Assembly: GCA_947494715.1 (NCBI GenBank)
Contig: CANLWG010000001.1
Coordinates: forward strand, 434,001 to 498,000
DNA from: an uncultured Flavobacteriaceae bacterium
GTDB lineage: Bacteria; Bacteroidota; Bacteroidia; Flavobacteriales; Flavobacteriaceae
Reading direction: 5' to 3'
Length of the DNA: 64,000 nt
In this document: positions 8,232-17,353 of the stretch, piece after piece
How the letters are laid out: each line of letters starts with the position of its first letter
Numbering within the stretch: the first letter of the stretch is position 1
Translations under genes and position numbers: made by a program
The notes under the pieces: model-generated
Seen by the model: the letters and a program-made list of their open reading frames with translations, nothing else
Databases searched by the model: none
Told to the model about the DNA's origin: nothing

Positions 8232-8804
8232 TTATGTTAGTTTATGATATGCTCGTATTACTTTTTGTCGTGCCCTTTTTAAGCGCATTTTTATGGCCCC
8301 TTCGGTTACGCCCAAAAGTATTCCCAGTTCCTTTACGGAAACATCGTCCTGATACTTCAACAACAATAGCGACTTGTCCTCCGCGGCTATAAGTTCCAAG
8401 GCCTTCTTTAATCTTTTGGCCTTTACCTGCATCAACTGTTCCTCGGACACTTCAAATAAGGGCATAAAATCAGGTTCGCCAAGGTTGTCCAAGGGATGCT
8501 CCATTTTTTTTAGGTTCTTTCTGCGCACGTAGTTCACGCAAAAATTATAGGTAAAGGCATAGAGCCAAGTGGAAAACTTGGAGTTTCCCTTAAAGGTGTC
8601 CAACTTCAGGTACAGTTTTAAAAAAACGTCCTGGGTAAGGTCCTCGGCCTCGTCCTTTGATTTGGAAAAACCATAACACTTGTTGTATATCCTTTGGGCA
8701 TACCGATCGTAGAGCTGACCGAAAAGCAAGGGGTCGTTTACTTGAACGATCTCGCGTACCAGTTCCTCATCCGTAAGCGCTCGGGGTTTTCTGCTAATTT
8801 CCAA
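8232..8804 (-). CDS. RNA polymerase sigma-70 family (ECF) sigma factor
   Basis: The 190-residue protein has a region 2 with FGQLYDRYAQRIYNKC and DEAEDLTQDVFLKLYLKL followed by the promoter-melting segment FSTWLYAFTYNFCVNYVRR (about 25-100), and a region 4 helix-turn-helix, VSVKELGILLGVTEGAIKMRLKRARQ (about 154-180). This is the standard ECF two-domain layout. The start is a TTG at 8804, since no ATG or GTG precedes residue 1 in frame before upstream stops. The gene is followed immediately by a 62-residue protein and then an MscS-like channel, suggesting an envelope-stress or osmotic role (inference). No classic anti-sigma gene is adjacent. Confidence 0.9.
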   Translation of the reverse strand: MEISRKPRALTDEELVREIVQVNDPLLFGQLYDRYAQRIYNKCYGFSKSKDEAEDLTQDVFLKLYLKLDTFKGNSKFSTWLYAFTYNFCVNYVRRKNLKKMEHPLDNLGEPDFMPLFEVSEEQLMQVKAKRLKKALELIAAEDKSLLLLKYQDDVSVKELGILLGVTEGAIKMRLKRARQKVIRAYHKLT

Positions 8805-9691
8805 TGGTATCCTTAGATTGGTTGCTTGTTATTAGAGTTAGACCCGTTTTTTAAAGTGGGTAACCCATTATTTTGCAGTATTCCCGTTTTTGTTTGAAAA
8901 TGGACATGATATAAGCGCTTTGCCTATGGTATTGGAGGGATATCCCTATGTCCTTAAAATTGTAGTATTCCACTACAAAATTAAATAGGGTATAGGGCAG
9001 GTAAAGGCTTGATTATCTAAACGGTAGATCCTATTTGCTAAAGGGTGGTCTTGGGGAGAGCTAAGGTGTTTAGGCCGTTTTACCTGTTGGAAGGAACACT
9101 CGTGTTTGGTTTATAGGTGTATTTTTTCCGGGTCCTTTCCCTAGCAGGGAAAGGAACACCCACGTTTTGGTTTATAGGTTCATTTCTTGCGGGTCCTTCC
9201 CCTGGTAGGGGAAGGTGGTCCGGCCATGGGGCCGGAGCGGAAGGGGTGTTGCATGCATCGTATTGCCAACTGACCGGTATTTGTTCTGCCAGAGCCTTAG
9301 ACCGACCCTTTCCGACTTTCCGATTTCGCGGCAAGCCACCTTTCCCTGCCAGGGAAAGGGCCTCCTCACGATTATTTTTAGGGTAATGTTTAGATGTATA
9401 TTTTTCTTTCTTTTTTAAATCCTTCACCTTTCTTATAAAAATATTAATTCTTACAACTATAAAAGACTCTTCTGGGTTAGTCCTAAAATGGTTGGTTTTT
9501 TCTGGAAAGTGGTATTCAGGGTTAAGGGTAAACCTTAGGTTTTGCATCATGGGGATATACCACGATCGTACGCTGGCTACAGACCCATGGAATAATGGAA
9601 AGGACGGATCTTTGAGCTTAAAATTGTACGGAACGGCAACAAAAAGGAATACATGAAAACCAAATACTAATTTCTTTAAAGCGCAAACACC
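8805..9691. other. Long intergenic region without a convincing gene
   Basis: The 887 bases between the sigma factor and the tail-fibre-like gene hold no frame with protein-like composition; the 156-codon antisense frame at 9080-9550 is Pro/Arg/Lys-rich and spans palindromes. An 11-base palindrome TGGGTAACCCA at 8857-8867 lies upstream of the sigma gene and could be an operator, but it is unsupported otherwise. The middle (9089-9360) is filled by a palindromic repeat cluster described separately. The promoter of the tail-fibre-like gene should lie near 9600-9690, but I see no clear TAnnTTTG box. Confidence 0.6.
9089..9360. repeat. Palindromic repeat cluster with tandem 60-bp unit
   Basis: Three related hairpins share a 9-10-bp arm and a three-base loop: TCCTTTCCCT/AGGGAAAGGA at 9133-9155 (loop AGC), CCTTCCCCT/AGGGGAAGG at 9195-9215 (loop GGT) and CCTTTCCCT/AGGGAAAGG at 9339-9359 (loop GCC). 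A fourth, TCCGGCC/GGCCGGA, lies at 9219-9236. The first two hairpins sit in two tandem copies of a roughly 60-base unit (from about 9089 and 9149), each holding a GTTTGGTTTATAGGT-like core. Arm changes are compensated on the other side, as expected for structures kept by selection or mobilisation. Resembles REP/REPIN elements. Confidence 0.65.
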
Positions 9692-11743
9692 ATGAAAAAA
9701 ACAAGTTCCCCCCCACCATCATTTTCCTGTAAATTGTTGATTTTCGTTGTTCTGGTGTTCCTTGGAACAGCGGCCTATACCCAGGAACATGTTAGATATG
9801 GGTATAAAACTTTCAACGAAGGGGTACGGGTCAATGGCGACAAGAACCCGGCTAATACGCGGGCCTTGTCCCTACATACGCGGGTTCCCTTTGAGATGGA
9901 TGCACACGGGGTAATAGGCGGAAGGTTTAGGGTAACCTCAGGAGAAGAAAGCCTAGTAGGTATCGGAAACCCTGCTCCTCAATACCCTTTGGATTTAGTT
10001 CATGAAGGAGGGACGCCTAGTAAAGAAGGAACATATGGTGTGATAGCCCAAATTCTCAACTCCGGATATAAAACGGGTATTCACCTTGGTGGGAATCAGC
10101 ACGGAGGAGTAATTGCTTCTATTGGCGAGAAAAGCCTATTGATCAATCCGGATGGAGGTAATATACACTTGGGTTCGCAAACCAATTCCAAACTTATTGT
10201 TGAAAAATCATTTATCCGGGTGGAAAAAGGTATTTTATCACTTCATCCTGATGTCCCATTTGAAGTGGACGCGGCTGGGGCACGAGGTGCACGATTTAAG
10301 GTTGACACGAAAGGCAACGTAGGCATAGGGGTAACCGCTCCAAAGTTTAAACTGGATGTTTTAGCCCCTGCAGGAACAGATAAAGCAAAGGCACCGAATC
10401 ATGGCTGGGTAACCCAATTTTCAAATTCTGATAATAAAGGTGGAGTCCGTCTTGGTGCGAGGAGATATGTAATAGATTCAGAGCATGGAGGTCATCCACT
10501 TGCACATGAATACATAAAAAAAATAGATACTTATGGTACTATTGGTACAATTGATGAAAAACCCTTGGTCATCAACCCGGATGGTGGTCAGATACATGTG
10601 GGCGATATAGACCATCACATTACGCATGCTCGTCTTTATGTTCACGGGTCTATACATATCGACAATCGACTTTTGGCATTAGATTCATATTTTGCAAGAG
10701 ACCTTGCGATTGGGGCCGGGACTTTCGAGGTAGACGTACACGGAGATAACCATATTAGTGGTGGTAGATTTATAGTTACCCAAGATGGCAAGGTGGGCAT
10801 AGGGGTCCCTACACCGTCCGAAAAACTGGAGGTTAACGGCAATATCAAAGCTACCGGCAAGATCATTGCGGACGGGGGTATACAAATGAATGGATCTGAA
10901 GCCTTAAGTTTCTCTAACGATGGCAATGTAGGCATAGGGATTGAAACCCCTGGTTTTGTCATTGATGTTAGGGCGACAGAGGCAAATCCATCATATGTAG
11001 GTTGGACAAGTGCATTCGTAAATGAAATTACTGATTCTGGAATCCATCTAGGTGGAAGGGAAAGGGATGTCGAGGGGGTAAAAACCCCCTATGGTATTGT
11101 TGGCACATATAAAACAACACCCATGGTCCTCAATCCGGATGGGGGCAATGTAGGCATAGGGGTAACCGCACCCACAGAAAAGTTGGAGGTAGCCGGGAGT
11201 ATCAAGGCCACTGGAAACCTACTTTTGGAAAATGATGATGACTCTGACAACCCGATACCCGTATTTCAAGTATCTACCGCCGAACAATTGACCTTTATAG
11301 GGTCGGAAGCCTATACCAAATGGACGGAGAACAATACAAATAAAGACTCTGAGCTATATAAAAACAAGGATAAGTATTCCCTTTGGGTAAGTAAGGGCAT
11401 CGTAAGTGAGGATTATGTAATGGCCAGTGTAGACGCATGGGCGGATTATGTCTTTGATCCCGGTTACAAATTACGGTCCCTGGAAGAGCTTTCCCATTTT
11501 GTACGCACTAACAAACACCTCCCTAATATTCCCTCGGAAGCTGAGGTAAAACAAGAGGGGTATAGCCTACACGAGTTGAACCGTGGTTTCTTAAAAACCA
11601 TGGAAGAGCTTACCTTGTATACCTTGGCCCAGGAAGAAAAAATTACCGACCTGGAAGCCCAACTGGAACAATACGAACACCTCAGCGATGAAGTGGCGCA
11701 ATTAAAAGCGGTCCTGTCCCAACTACAACAAGACCAGGACTAA
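9692..11743 (+). CDS. Secreted tail-fibre-like protein with VGIG repeats and C-terminal coiled coil
   Basis: The 683-residue protein starts with a Sec signal peptide (hydrophobic core about 15-27, cut near AYTQ). It carries five copies of a short motif of the form VGIGxxxPxxxLDV (near residues 88, 210, 369, 413 and 487), each leading into a beta-rich stretch. Repeated INPDGGNIHLG-type segments lie between. The last 120 residues (WADYVFDPGYKLRSLEEL, then HLPNIPSEAEV) match the C-terminal domain of many Flavobacteriia tail-fibre-like proteins and end in a coiled coil (about 640-683). A trimeric fibrous surface or secreted protein is expected. No T9SS sorting domain is visible. It is 35 bases upstream of a T9SS-exported NAGPA-type enzyme, probably in the same operon. 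Confidence 0.75.
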   Translation: MKKTSSPPPSFSCKLLIFVVLVFLGTAAYTQEHVRYGYKTFNEGVRVNGDKNPANTRALSLHTRVPFEMDAHGVIGGRFRVTSGEESLVGIGNPAPQYPLDLVHEGGTPSKEGTYGVIAQILNSGYKTGIHLGGNQHGGVIASIGEKSLLINPDGGNIHLGSQTNSKLIVEKSFIRVEKGILSLHPDVPFEVDAAGARGARFKVDTKGNVGIGVTAPKFKLDVLAPAGTDKAKAPNHGWVTQFSNSDNKGGVRLGARRYVIDSEHGGHPLAHEYIKKIDTYGTIGTIDEKPLVINPDGGQIHVGDIDHHITHARLYVHGSIHIDNRLLALDSYFARDLAIGAGTFEVDVHGDNHISGGRFIVTQDGKVGIGVPTPSEKLEVNGNIKATGKIIADGGIQMNGSEALSFSNDGNVGIGIETPGFVIDVRATEANPSYVGWTSAFVNEITDSGIHLGGRERDVEGVKTPYGIVGTYKTTPMVLNPDGGNVGIGVTAPTEKLEVAGSIKATGNLLLENDDDSDNPIPVFQVSTAEQLTFIGSEAYTKWTENNTNKDSELYKNKDKYSLWVSKGIVSEDYVMASVDAWADYVFDPGYKLRSLEELSHFVRTNKHLPNIPSEAEVKQEGYSLHELNRGFLKTMEELTLYTLAQEEKITDLEAQLEQYEHLSDEVAQLKAVLSQLQQDQD

Positions 11744-11778
11744 GCACGTCTTTTTTTTAACCCATAGTAAAAAGCAAA

Positions 11779-14700
11779 ATGAAACATAGAAATACAAATG
11801 TCTTGGGGACGTGGCTAGCTTTGTTACTGATGCTGGCCATTCTTGGAACAGCCAGGTGCCAGACTGGCTTAGACCCCGAACACTTAACAGAACAATGGCT
11901 TGCCGCTTATAGTACGGATTTTCCGGAGGGTGACGCAAGTCCGCCGGTGGTCTATACATCGCCATATCCAAACGATGAGGGGAGTATTTGGAAAGATTTG
12001 GACATGCAGATCATTAATTTTAGTGATGTATTCAGCTTCGACGAGCTTTCACCGCCTGGAATAAAAGCAACGTTTAATGGGGAGGATATCCCACCCAATG
12101 TACGGGATGAACCAGCTATTACAGTTCGTGTGGGCCTTTATGATCCCAATAATAAGGAAAAACTGGCGTCCGTAGTAAAGTTCTATACGACATACAATGC
12201 TACCGTGGAAGCGGGAGATGATTATGTAAGTTTGGGAGACCTTGTGGGAAAAGATGCATTTAATCAATACTACACCAATAATGTTAAGCTGGCGGTCATT
12301 AACTCAAGTACAAAGGGATCTTTGTTTGGTACCTTTGAGAAGGTTGATAGTTATCCCTCACAAGAAATTGTTGTCGAAATTGAATTTCTACATCCGGGAA
12401 AAATAACCATGCTAAAGATTCCCGGTATTGGTGAGATTGCCCCTCAGGCCTTGCTATATGCTCAGGATAAGAATACTTTTCATCCCCCTATTTCAGAAAA
12501 ATTGGCAGACTTTTCAGAATCGGGTGCCATTTATCGCTGGACCTGGAACTCCGGTGAACTTCTGTACGGGACTGAAAACAATATCCTTAACATTGCCGAA
12601 GTGGATTTTTCTAAAAATAGCGACTTGGAATTAAAAATCGACTATGTCTTTAAGGATCCCAGGAGCGATCCGGAGAATTTTAATCCCAAGACCTTTAGAA
12701 ACAATAAGAACAACAGTGCTAATATCTCCCCAGGCATCCTGTCTGTGGACGAGCTGTCCTCCAAGGAATCTATAGAACACGTAGAACCGATAATGATAGA
12801 CCAGCCACAGGCCGGGATGTTCGATGTGGTCTCTAACCGGGCGGCTCGGGCCGGAGCGCTCTTTGCCGTAAACGGGGCCTTTTATGACTATTACTACTAT
12901 TGCCTGCCCGGAGTAAAAACATCACTTAAAATAGATGGGAAAGAGCATTATCAACCCGATATTTTTAACCACCGGAATACCGGGGCCCTGGTATTTAACA
13001 AAACCGATTTTGATTTTATACGAAATGTAAGACACGATAACTATATTAAAGATGCGAATGGCGAAAGCTATACTGAGGCCAAAAATGCGTACCAACAAAG
13101 AGGAGATGGGTGGCCTAACCTAATGTCCGGCGGACATTTTTCCGAGAAGGACAAGCCGTATCGATTTTTTCTCCCCAAGGTGGCTAAAAAACAGACCTAC
13201 TACTGGGAAAAGCCTGCAGACTATTACCCAAATATGCCCAATGATCCAGAATATAAGGATGGAAAATTAATAAAAAAAGGACTCATGGACCGATACAAAG
13301 AATGGAACAAAGAAGAATTTGGGATATGGTCCAAAATTGCCTGCCAACGGTTCGATGATAAAAATAAGGTTCCCGGTGACTTTGGATATCAAACAGATCA
13401 AAAAAAGATAAACCTTTTTTCCTTTTCCGATATTTTCACACCGGAGTTGCTAACCACTCGTAACACGGTTAAAGTCGGTAATAAATCTATATCTATGACC
13501 CCAAAAGAAGCTACTAATTTATATACGGCCGTAGATTATAGGCGCTATCCGCATGAATTCGGGGTACAGAAACGCGGACGTACCTTTATCGCCAAAAAGG
13601 GAAACCATTTCTATATTGTAACCGCGGATGGTCTTTATTCCCCCTCATGCCTATATGGCGGCAAGGAACACCAAGCTGAATACTATGCCAAAGTTGCCCC
13701 AGGGCTTACCGTAAACGAGCTTTCCGATCTGTCCCAAAAACTGAAATTTGACGCACTACTCAACCTGGATGGGGGCGGTTCTTCTACTTTTTTCGTCAAT
13801 GGTAGGGGCATGATCCAATCACCCTATGCCGGCTTTGCAGAAGGCCCCTTACAACAACGCTACCTTTCCACCACGCTGATGGTGGTCCCCAAGATACAAT
13901 TAGAAAACATTAAGCCGGAAAAAGACCAAAACGAACATCACCTCCGTCTTGATAATTTTGCTTTGGAATCCGATCGGTACGAACCAATAATAAGTTTCCT
14001 TTGCCGGGATCCCAAAACTCATAAAGATGAGTATAAAATTGAAGGCTATAATAAGCGGCCTCAGGTGAAAGCTTTAAGTTTAACCCCCTCCCTGGAAAAG
14101 TTTACCAAAGTGGGAGACGCAAACGAGGGCGGTATCATTGCCGGGTCTTTTAGAGTTGAGCATGACACGGATCCAGGTGTTTCATCGGAAGGGGCAATTT
14201 TGTTTGCCATGTCCGAAAACGGGCAGTATGAAAAAAGAAAGTATCCTGAAACGGGGAAGGACTGGGATAGAGATGGAAAGACGCCGGAGGGCGAAATAAT
14301 AAAATCAGTACTAACGGACACCCGTTCTCTCTTTGTAGTCGGAATCGGAAAAATACCGGATGAACTGATTGAAATTTTAAAACCATTAAAGGAAACATTA
14401 CCTGAGGCGAACCAGGAAGTCTGGGAGCACCTTTTGAATAAAAATGATCAACGCTCCTATGTATTTCTAGTAAATAATAAAGAAGTTGAATTCTTCCAAG
14501 TCGATAACACGGGTGAAGCCGGCAGATGGACCCATTACCTCGATGGAGAATGGCACAACTTCAATTTATACTATTATCATAATAAGGAGATATCTATTCG
14601 AGAATTTAAGGTAGTTTTTAACGGTGAACTCGTAACCACCCCATATCACCATACAAAAGCGACATCCGATGTGGATTCCCATTTTTTTAGCCCGGACTAT

Positions 14701-15549
14701 ATCACCAATGCCATGATCGGGGCCATTCCTATACAAGGAAAGTATATAACAGCAGAAAATAGTGATTTTAGCGTGGACAACTATATGTTTGTAATTGGCA
14801 AAAGTGAGGTTAAATCCTTTTTAGAGACCTTAGCAATTATTCAGAATAAGACTTTTACCGGTTATAATGCTGAAGCTATTATCCAGGAAATGAGCCAGGA
14901 TATGGCAAATAATGACCATCAGCTTCCTCCCAATTATACCGGTTTTGGTTGGAATGAACTCAATAATCCCGATACACTCAAAAATAACCTGTGGTATCTT
15001 CAATTTGAGGAAGGTACGGGATACCATGCCCATGGGGTAAATGACGAACAGAAGGCCCATTTCTACGGACTTAACTTAGGGGGGGAATGGGTAAAAAAGA
15101 ATCCCACTAAGAAAGAAGTCGCGGATACTGCCAAGGCCTTGGATAGTATTGTGGATCCTATTATTGATACCCCTGTAGCGGCCAATGTAAACCAAGAAGC
15201 CAGTTCTGCTGAAGCTCCCAATTCCGAAGAAGCTTCGGATGCTACTCTGTCATTAAACGGTCTGGCGGACGATACGCTTCGCCATAGCTGGAACGTCTAT
15301 CCCAATCCAGCCAGTTCCTCCCTCTTTCTGGATCTGGTACTGGAAGAAAATACGCCCTTGGATATCTATCTGTTCAACCTCTCCGGGCAGCAATTGTTCC
15401 ATGCCCGATCCGCACGGATGAACCGTGGGAAAAACAGGGTAGACCTGGGCGAGATTACCCACCACTTTGGGGGCAAGCAACAATTGTATACCCTTAAGGT
15501 ACGGGGCAACGGCTTTGCACCCATAGATACCAAGATCATGATCAAATAA
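11779..15549 (+). CDS. T9SS type A-exported phosphodiester glycosidase (NAGPA-like) family protein
   Basis: The 1256-residue protein begins with a signal peptide (hydrophobic residues about 11-26) and ends with a type A T9SS sorting domain (about 1172-1256: VYPNPAS start, a LSGQQLF core and a basic end), so it is predicted to be carried over the outer membrane. The middle (about 330-710) has marks of the NAGPA phosphodiester glycosidase family: NGAFYD at 365-370, LNLDGGGSSTFFVNG from about 661, and RYLSTTLMVVP near 695. The family removes GlcNAc from a phosphodiester in animals and has poorly known bacterial members. Between the motifs is a long insertion, making the domain larger than usual. 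The 300-residue N-terminal and the roughly 450-residue part after the domain are not recognised. Confidence 0.8.
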   Translation: MKHRNTNVLGTWLALLLMLAILGTARCQTGLDPEHLTEQWLAAYSTDFPEGDASPPVVYTSPYPNDEGSIWKDLDMQIINFSDVFSFDELSPPGIKATFNGEDIPPNVRDEPAITVRVGLYDPNNKEKLASVVKFYTTYNATVEAGDDYVSLGDLVGKDAFNQYYTNNVKLAVINSSTKGSLFGTFEKVDSYPSQEIVVEIEFLHPGKITMLKIPGIGEIAPQALLYAQDKNTFHPPISEKLADFSESGAIYRWTWNSGELLYGTENNILNIAEVDFSKNSDLELKIDYVFKDPRSDPENFNPKTFRNNKNNSANISPGILSVDELSSKESIEHVEPIMIDQPQAGMFDVVSNRAARAGALFAVNGAFYDYYYYCLPGVKTSLKIDGKEHYQPDIFNHRNTGALVFNKTDFDFIRNVRHDNYIKDANGESYTEAKNAYQQRGDGWPNLMSGGHFSEKDKPYRFFLPKVAKKQTYYWEKPADYYPNMPNDPEYKDGKLIKKGLMDRYKEWNKEEFGIWSKIACQRFDDKNKVPGDFGYQTDQKKINLFSFSDIFTPELLTTRNTVKVGNKSISMTPKEATNLYTAVDYRRYPHEFGVQKRGRTFIAKKGNHFYIVTADGLYSPSCLYGGKEHQAEYYAKVAPGLTVNELSDLSQKLKFDALLNLDGGGSSTFFVNGRGMIQSPYAGFAEGPLQQRYLSTTLMVVPKIQLENIKPEKDQNEHHLRLDNFALESDRYEPIISFLCRDPKTHKDEYKIEGYNKRPQVKALSLTPSLEKFTKVGDANEGGIIAGSFRVEHDTDPGVSSEGAILFAMSENGQYEKRKYPETGKDWDRDGKTPEGEIIKSVLTDTRSLFVVGIGKIPDELIEILKPLKETLPEANQEVWEHLLNKNDQRSYVFLVNNKEVEFFQVDNTGEAGRWTHYLDGEWHNFNLYYYHNKEISIREFKVVFNGELVTTPYHHTKATSDVDSHFFSPDYITNAMIGAIPIQGKYITAENSDFSVDNYMFVIGKSEVKSFLETLAIIQNKTFTGYNAEAIIQEMSQDMANNDHQLPPNYTGFGWNELNNPDTLKNNLWYLQFEEGTGYHAHGVNDEQKAHFYGLNLGGEWVKKNPTKKEVADTAKALDSIVDPIIDTPVAANVNQEASSAEAPNSEEASDATLSLNGLADDTLRHSWNVYPNPASSSLFLDLVLEENTPLDIYLFNLSGQQLFHARSARMNRGKNRVDLGEITHHFGGKQQLYTLKVRGNGFAPIDTKIMIK

Positions 15550-16135
15550 GGGATTCCCCGGAAAGGAGGCTAGGAAGTGTGGGGTATGATGCTATCGATG
15601 CCGTCCGATCTGGGACTATGCCCGGAAGCCAAGGCATAAATAACATACAACAAAAATGGAGTGGACCTACCCACTTTATAGGTTCCCGTTCGGATTTTCC
15701 CGCCTATGGTCGTGTTTGGGTAAACAGGCAATCGTCCTATCAATTTTTAGGCGGGCCTGCCCGAATTGTTTAGGCAAGCCTGCTCAAATTGCCCAGGTGG
15801 GGGTCTTATGGTCGGGAAAATACACTTTTCGAGATAAAAAAGTTCATCTCTGTTGTTCAGATTTCTTAACACCCTTTTTGACTTAGGCACATAGTTGATA
15901 ATGGCAATCGTATATGGACAAAAGCTAGGGACTTTGGGGTCCGGGGTGTTCGGCTAAAGCCTCAAGACAAAGGGAATTTGTATACCCTTGGATAAATCCA
16001 AGGGCAATGAAACACTGCTTCTTTTCAATTGACACGGCCTTCAGGCCGTCTTGCAAAGGCCTCATTTTTGGGCTTTAGCCCAATACTTTTGGTCAGTCAA
16101 AATTGCTAAAATAGTTTATTGTCGTAAGGGCCGTC
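15550..16135. other. Intergenic region between convergent genes
   Basis: The 586 bases between the convergent NAGPA-like and GH109-like genes contain no supported gene; small frames at 15579-15886 lack protein-like features. Two imperfect copies of a GCCTGCyCrAATTG motif lie near 15750-15800. The right-hand third holds the hairpin cluster described at 15985-16083, which could also act as a bidirectional transcription stop. Confidence 0.55.
15985..16083. repeat. Cluster of three short palindromes (REP-like)
   Basis: Three near-perfect hairpins are spaced within 100 bases: CCCTTGGAT/ATCCAAGGG at 15985-16004 (loop AA), ACGGCCT/AGGCCGT at 16034-16049 (loop TC) and TTGGGCT/AGCCCAA at 16068-16083 (loop TT). 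All have two-base loops, unlike the three-base loops of the 9.1 kb cluster, so this is a different repeat family. Placement between two convergent genes is typical of REP-type elements. Confidence 0.6.
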
Positions 16136-17308
16136 TTAACCGGCTACCGTTATACCCAATTTTCTTTTCCGTTCCCATTTGCCGCGGGTAAAATCCGGGA
16201 AGGGTACGGGGATACTTCCGTTTTCCACGGAAATCCGGGACAAGGGTCCTACTACGGACCAGGCTACCCCGTCATACACATCCATATCCTGGGGAATGCC
16301 CTGGTTAAAGCAGTGGATGATACGGTAGGCCATTACGAAGTCCATTCCCCCATGACCGCCCTTGTGCCGATCGATCCGTTCCTGTAGTTCGTTCCAAAGG
16401 GGATGCCGATACCTATCCTGCAATTCCCCATATTTTTGTTCATCCAAAAAGTGGTGGCCCTCGCCGTTTAGCGACAACCTGCTAGGATATCCTTGGTGAT
16501 AGCCTTTGGTCCCGGACAGCACATTTTTCCGGTCATAGGGCCTTGGGGTCACCACATCATGTTGTAACAGAATGGAACGGCCCTTATGGGTCTTGATCAA
16601 GCTGTTGTTGATATCCCCATGGGCAAAATCGGTCTTTCCGTAAAAGGGATTATCGGTATCCAAGGTTTGGGCGTATTCGGATAAGGCATTTTGCGGACTG
16701 CCCATGGACACTAAATACTTAAAGGTATCGCCCCTTTGGATGTCCAGATACTGGGCCACGGGTCCTAGGCCATGGGTAGGATATAGGTTGCCGTCCCGCT
16801 CTACATGATGTTGCAATCGCCAGTTGTTATAGGAGTTTTTGCGGAACAATCCTTCCCGTAAATCATGGATATAGGCCGCTTCCGCATAATTGAGCGTTCC
16901 CAATACCCCCGCCTGTGCCATATTGAGCAGCCACAGTTCCTCGTCCCCATAGCATACATTTTCCAGCATCATGCAGTTGCGTTGGGTTTCCTCGGCGGTA
17001 TCCACCAATTGCCAACAGCCTTCCAAGGTGTAGGCTGCCGGGACTTCCACCCCTACATGTTTGCCTTGTTGCATGGCATGGACGCTCATGGATACATGAT
17101 CCTCCCAGGGCGTGGCCACAATGACGAGGTCTATGTCGTCCCGTTCCGTCATTTCTTTCCATGCGTTTGGGCTTCCCGTATAGGTGTCCGGCCGTTCATT
17201 GCCATGGGCCTGCAGATAGTCCATACAAATCTGTACCCTGGGTTCACGTACATCGCAAAGGGCCACTATGGATGCCATTTCCGGGCATAGGGCATTAAAT
17301 TGGTACAA
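16136..17308 (-). CDS. GH109-like NAD-dependent glycosidase (Gfo/Idh/MocA fold), 5' end disrupted
   Basis: The product matches GH109 alpha-N-acetylgalactosaminidase-like proteins, which use bound NAD to cleave glycosidic bonds. Recognisable marks are VIVATPWEDHV, GVEVPAAYTLEECW-like residues, MLENVCYG, YPTHGLGP, GHGGMDF and PDFTRGKW. The usual N-terminal secretion signal is missing. The Rossmann glycine motif (IRIGVIGCGSRGLG) is encoded in frame just upstream of the only possible start in this stretch, a TTG at 17308; the first ATG lies ten codons further in. The frame continues back into a heptamer repeat array until a TAA at 17432-17434, with no ATG, GTG or TTG before the Rossmann motif. 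The gene is therefore probably a 5'-truncated pseudogene, or uses a rare start codon. It lies beside a SusCD locus. Confidence 0.75.
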   Translation of the reverse strand: MYQFNALCPEMASIVALCDVREPRVQICMDYLQAHGNERPDTYTGSPNAWKEMTERDDIDLVIVATPWEDHVSMSVHAMQQGKHVGVEVPAAYTLEGCWQLVDTAEETQRNCMMLENVCYGDEELWLLNMAQAGVLGTLNYAEAAYIHDLREGLFRKNSYNNWRLQHHVERDGNLYPTHGLGPVAQYLDIQRGDTFKYLVSMGSPQNALSEYAQTLDTDNPFYGKTDFAHGDINNSLIKTHKGRSILLQHDVVTPRPYDRKNVLSGTKGYHQGYPSRLSLNGEGHHFLDEQKYGELQDRYRHPLWNELQERIDRHKGGHGGMDFVMAYRIIHCFNQGIPQDMDVYDGVAWSVVGPLSRISVENGSIPVPFPDFTRGKWERKRKLGITVAG

Positions 17309-17353
17309 CAGCCCCAGCCCTCGGCTCCCACACCCAATGACACCTATCCGAAT

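Noticed and set aside
8857-8867. Palindrome TGGGTAACCCA upstream of the ECF sigma factor as an operator
   Set aside because: Short, single copy in the window and not linked to a known regulator here; noted only in the intergenic entry.
9080-9550. 156-codon minus-strand open frame
   Set aside because: It crosses the palindromic repeat cluster, is Pro/Arg/Lys-rich and has no domain-like pattern; overlapping plus-strand frames are equally good, as expected for repeats.
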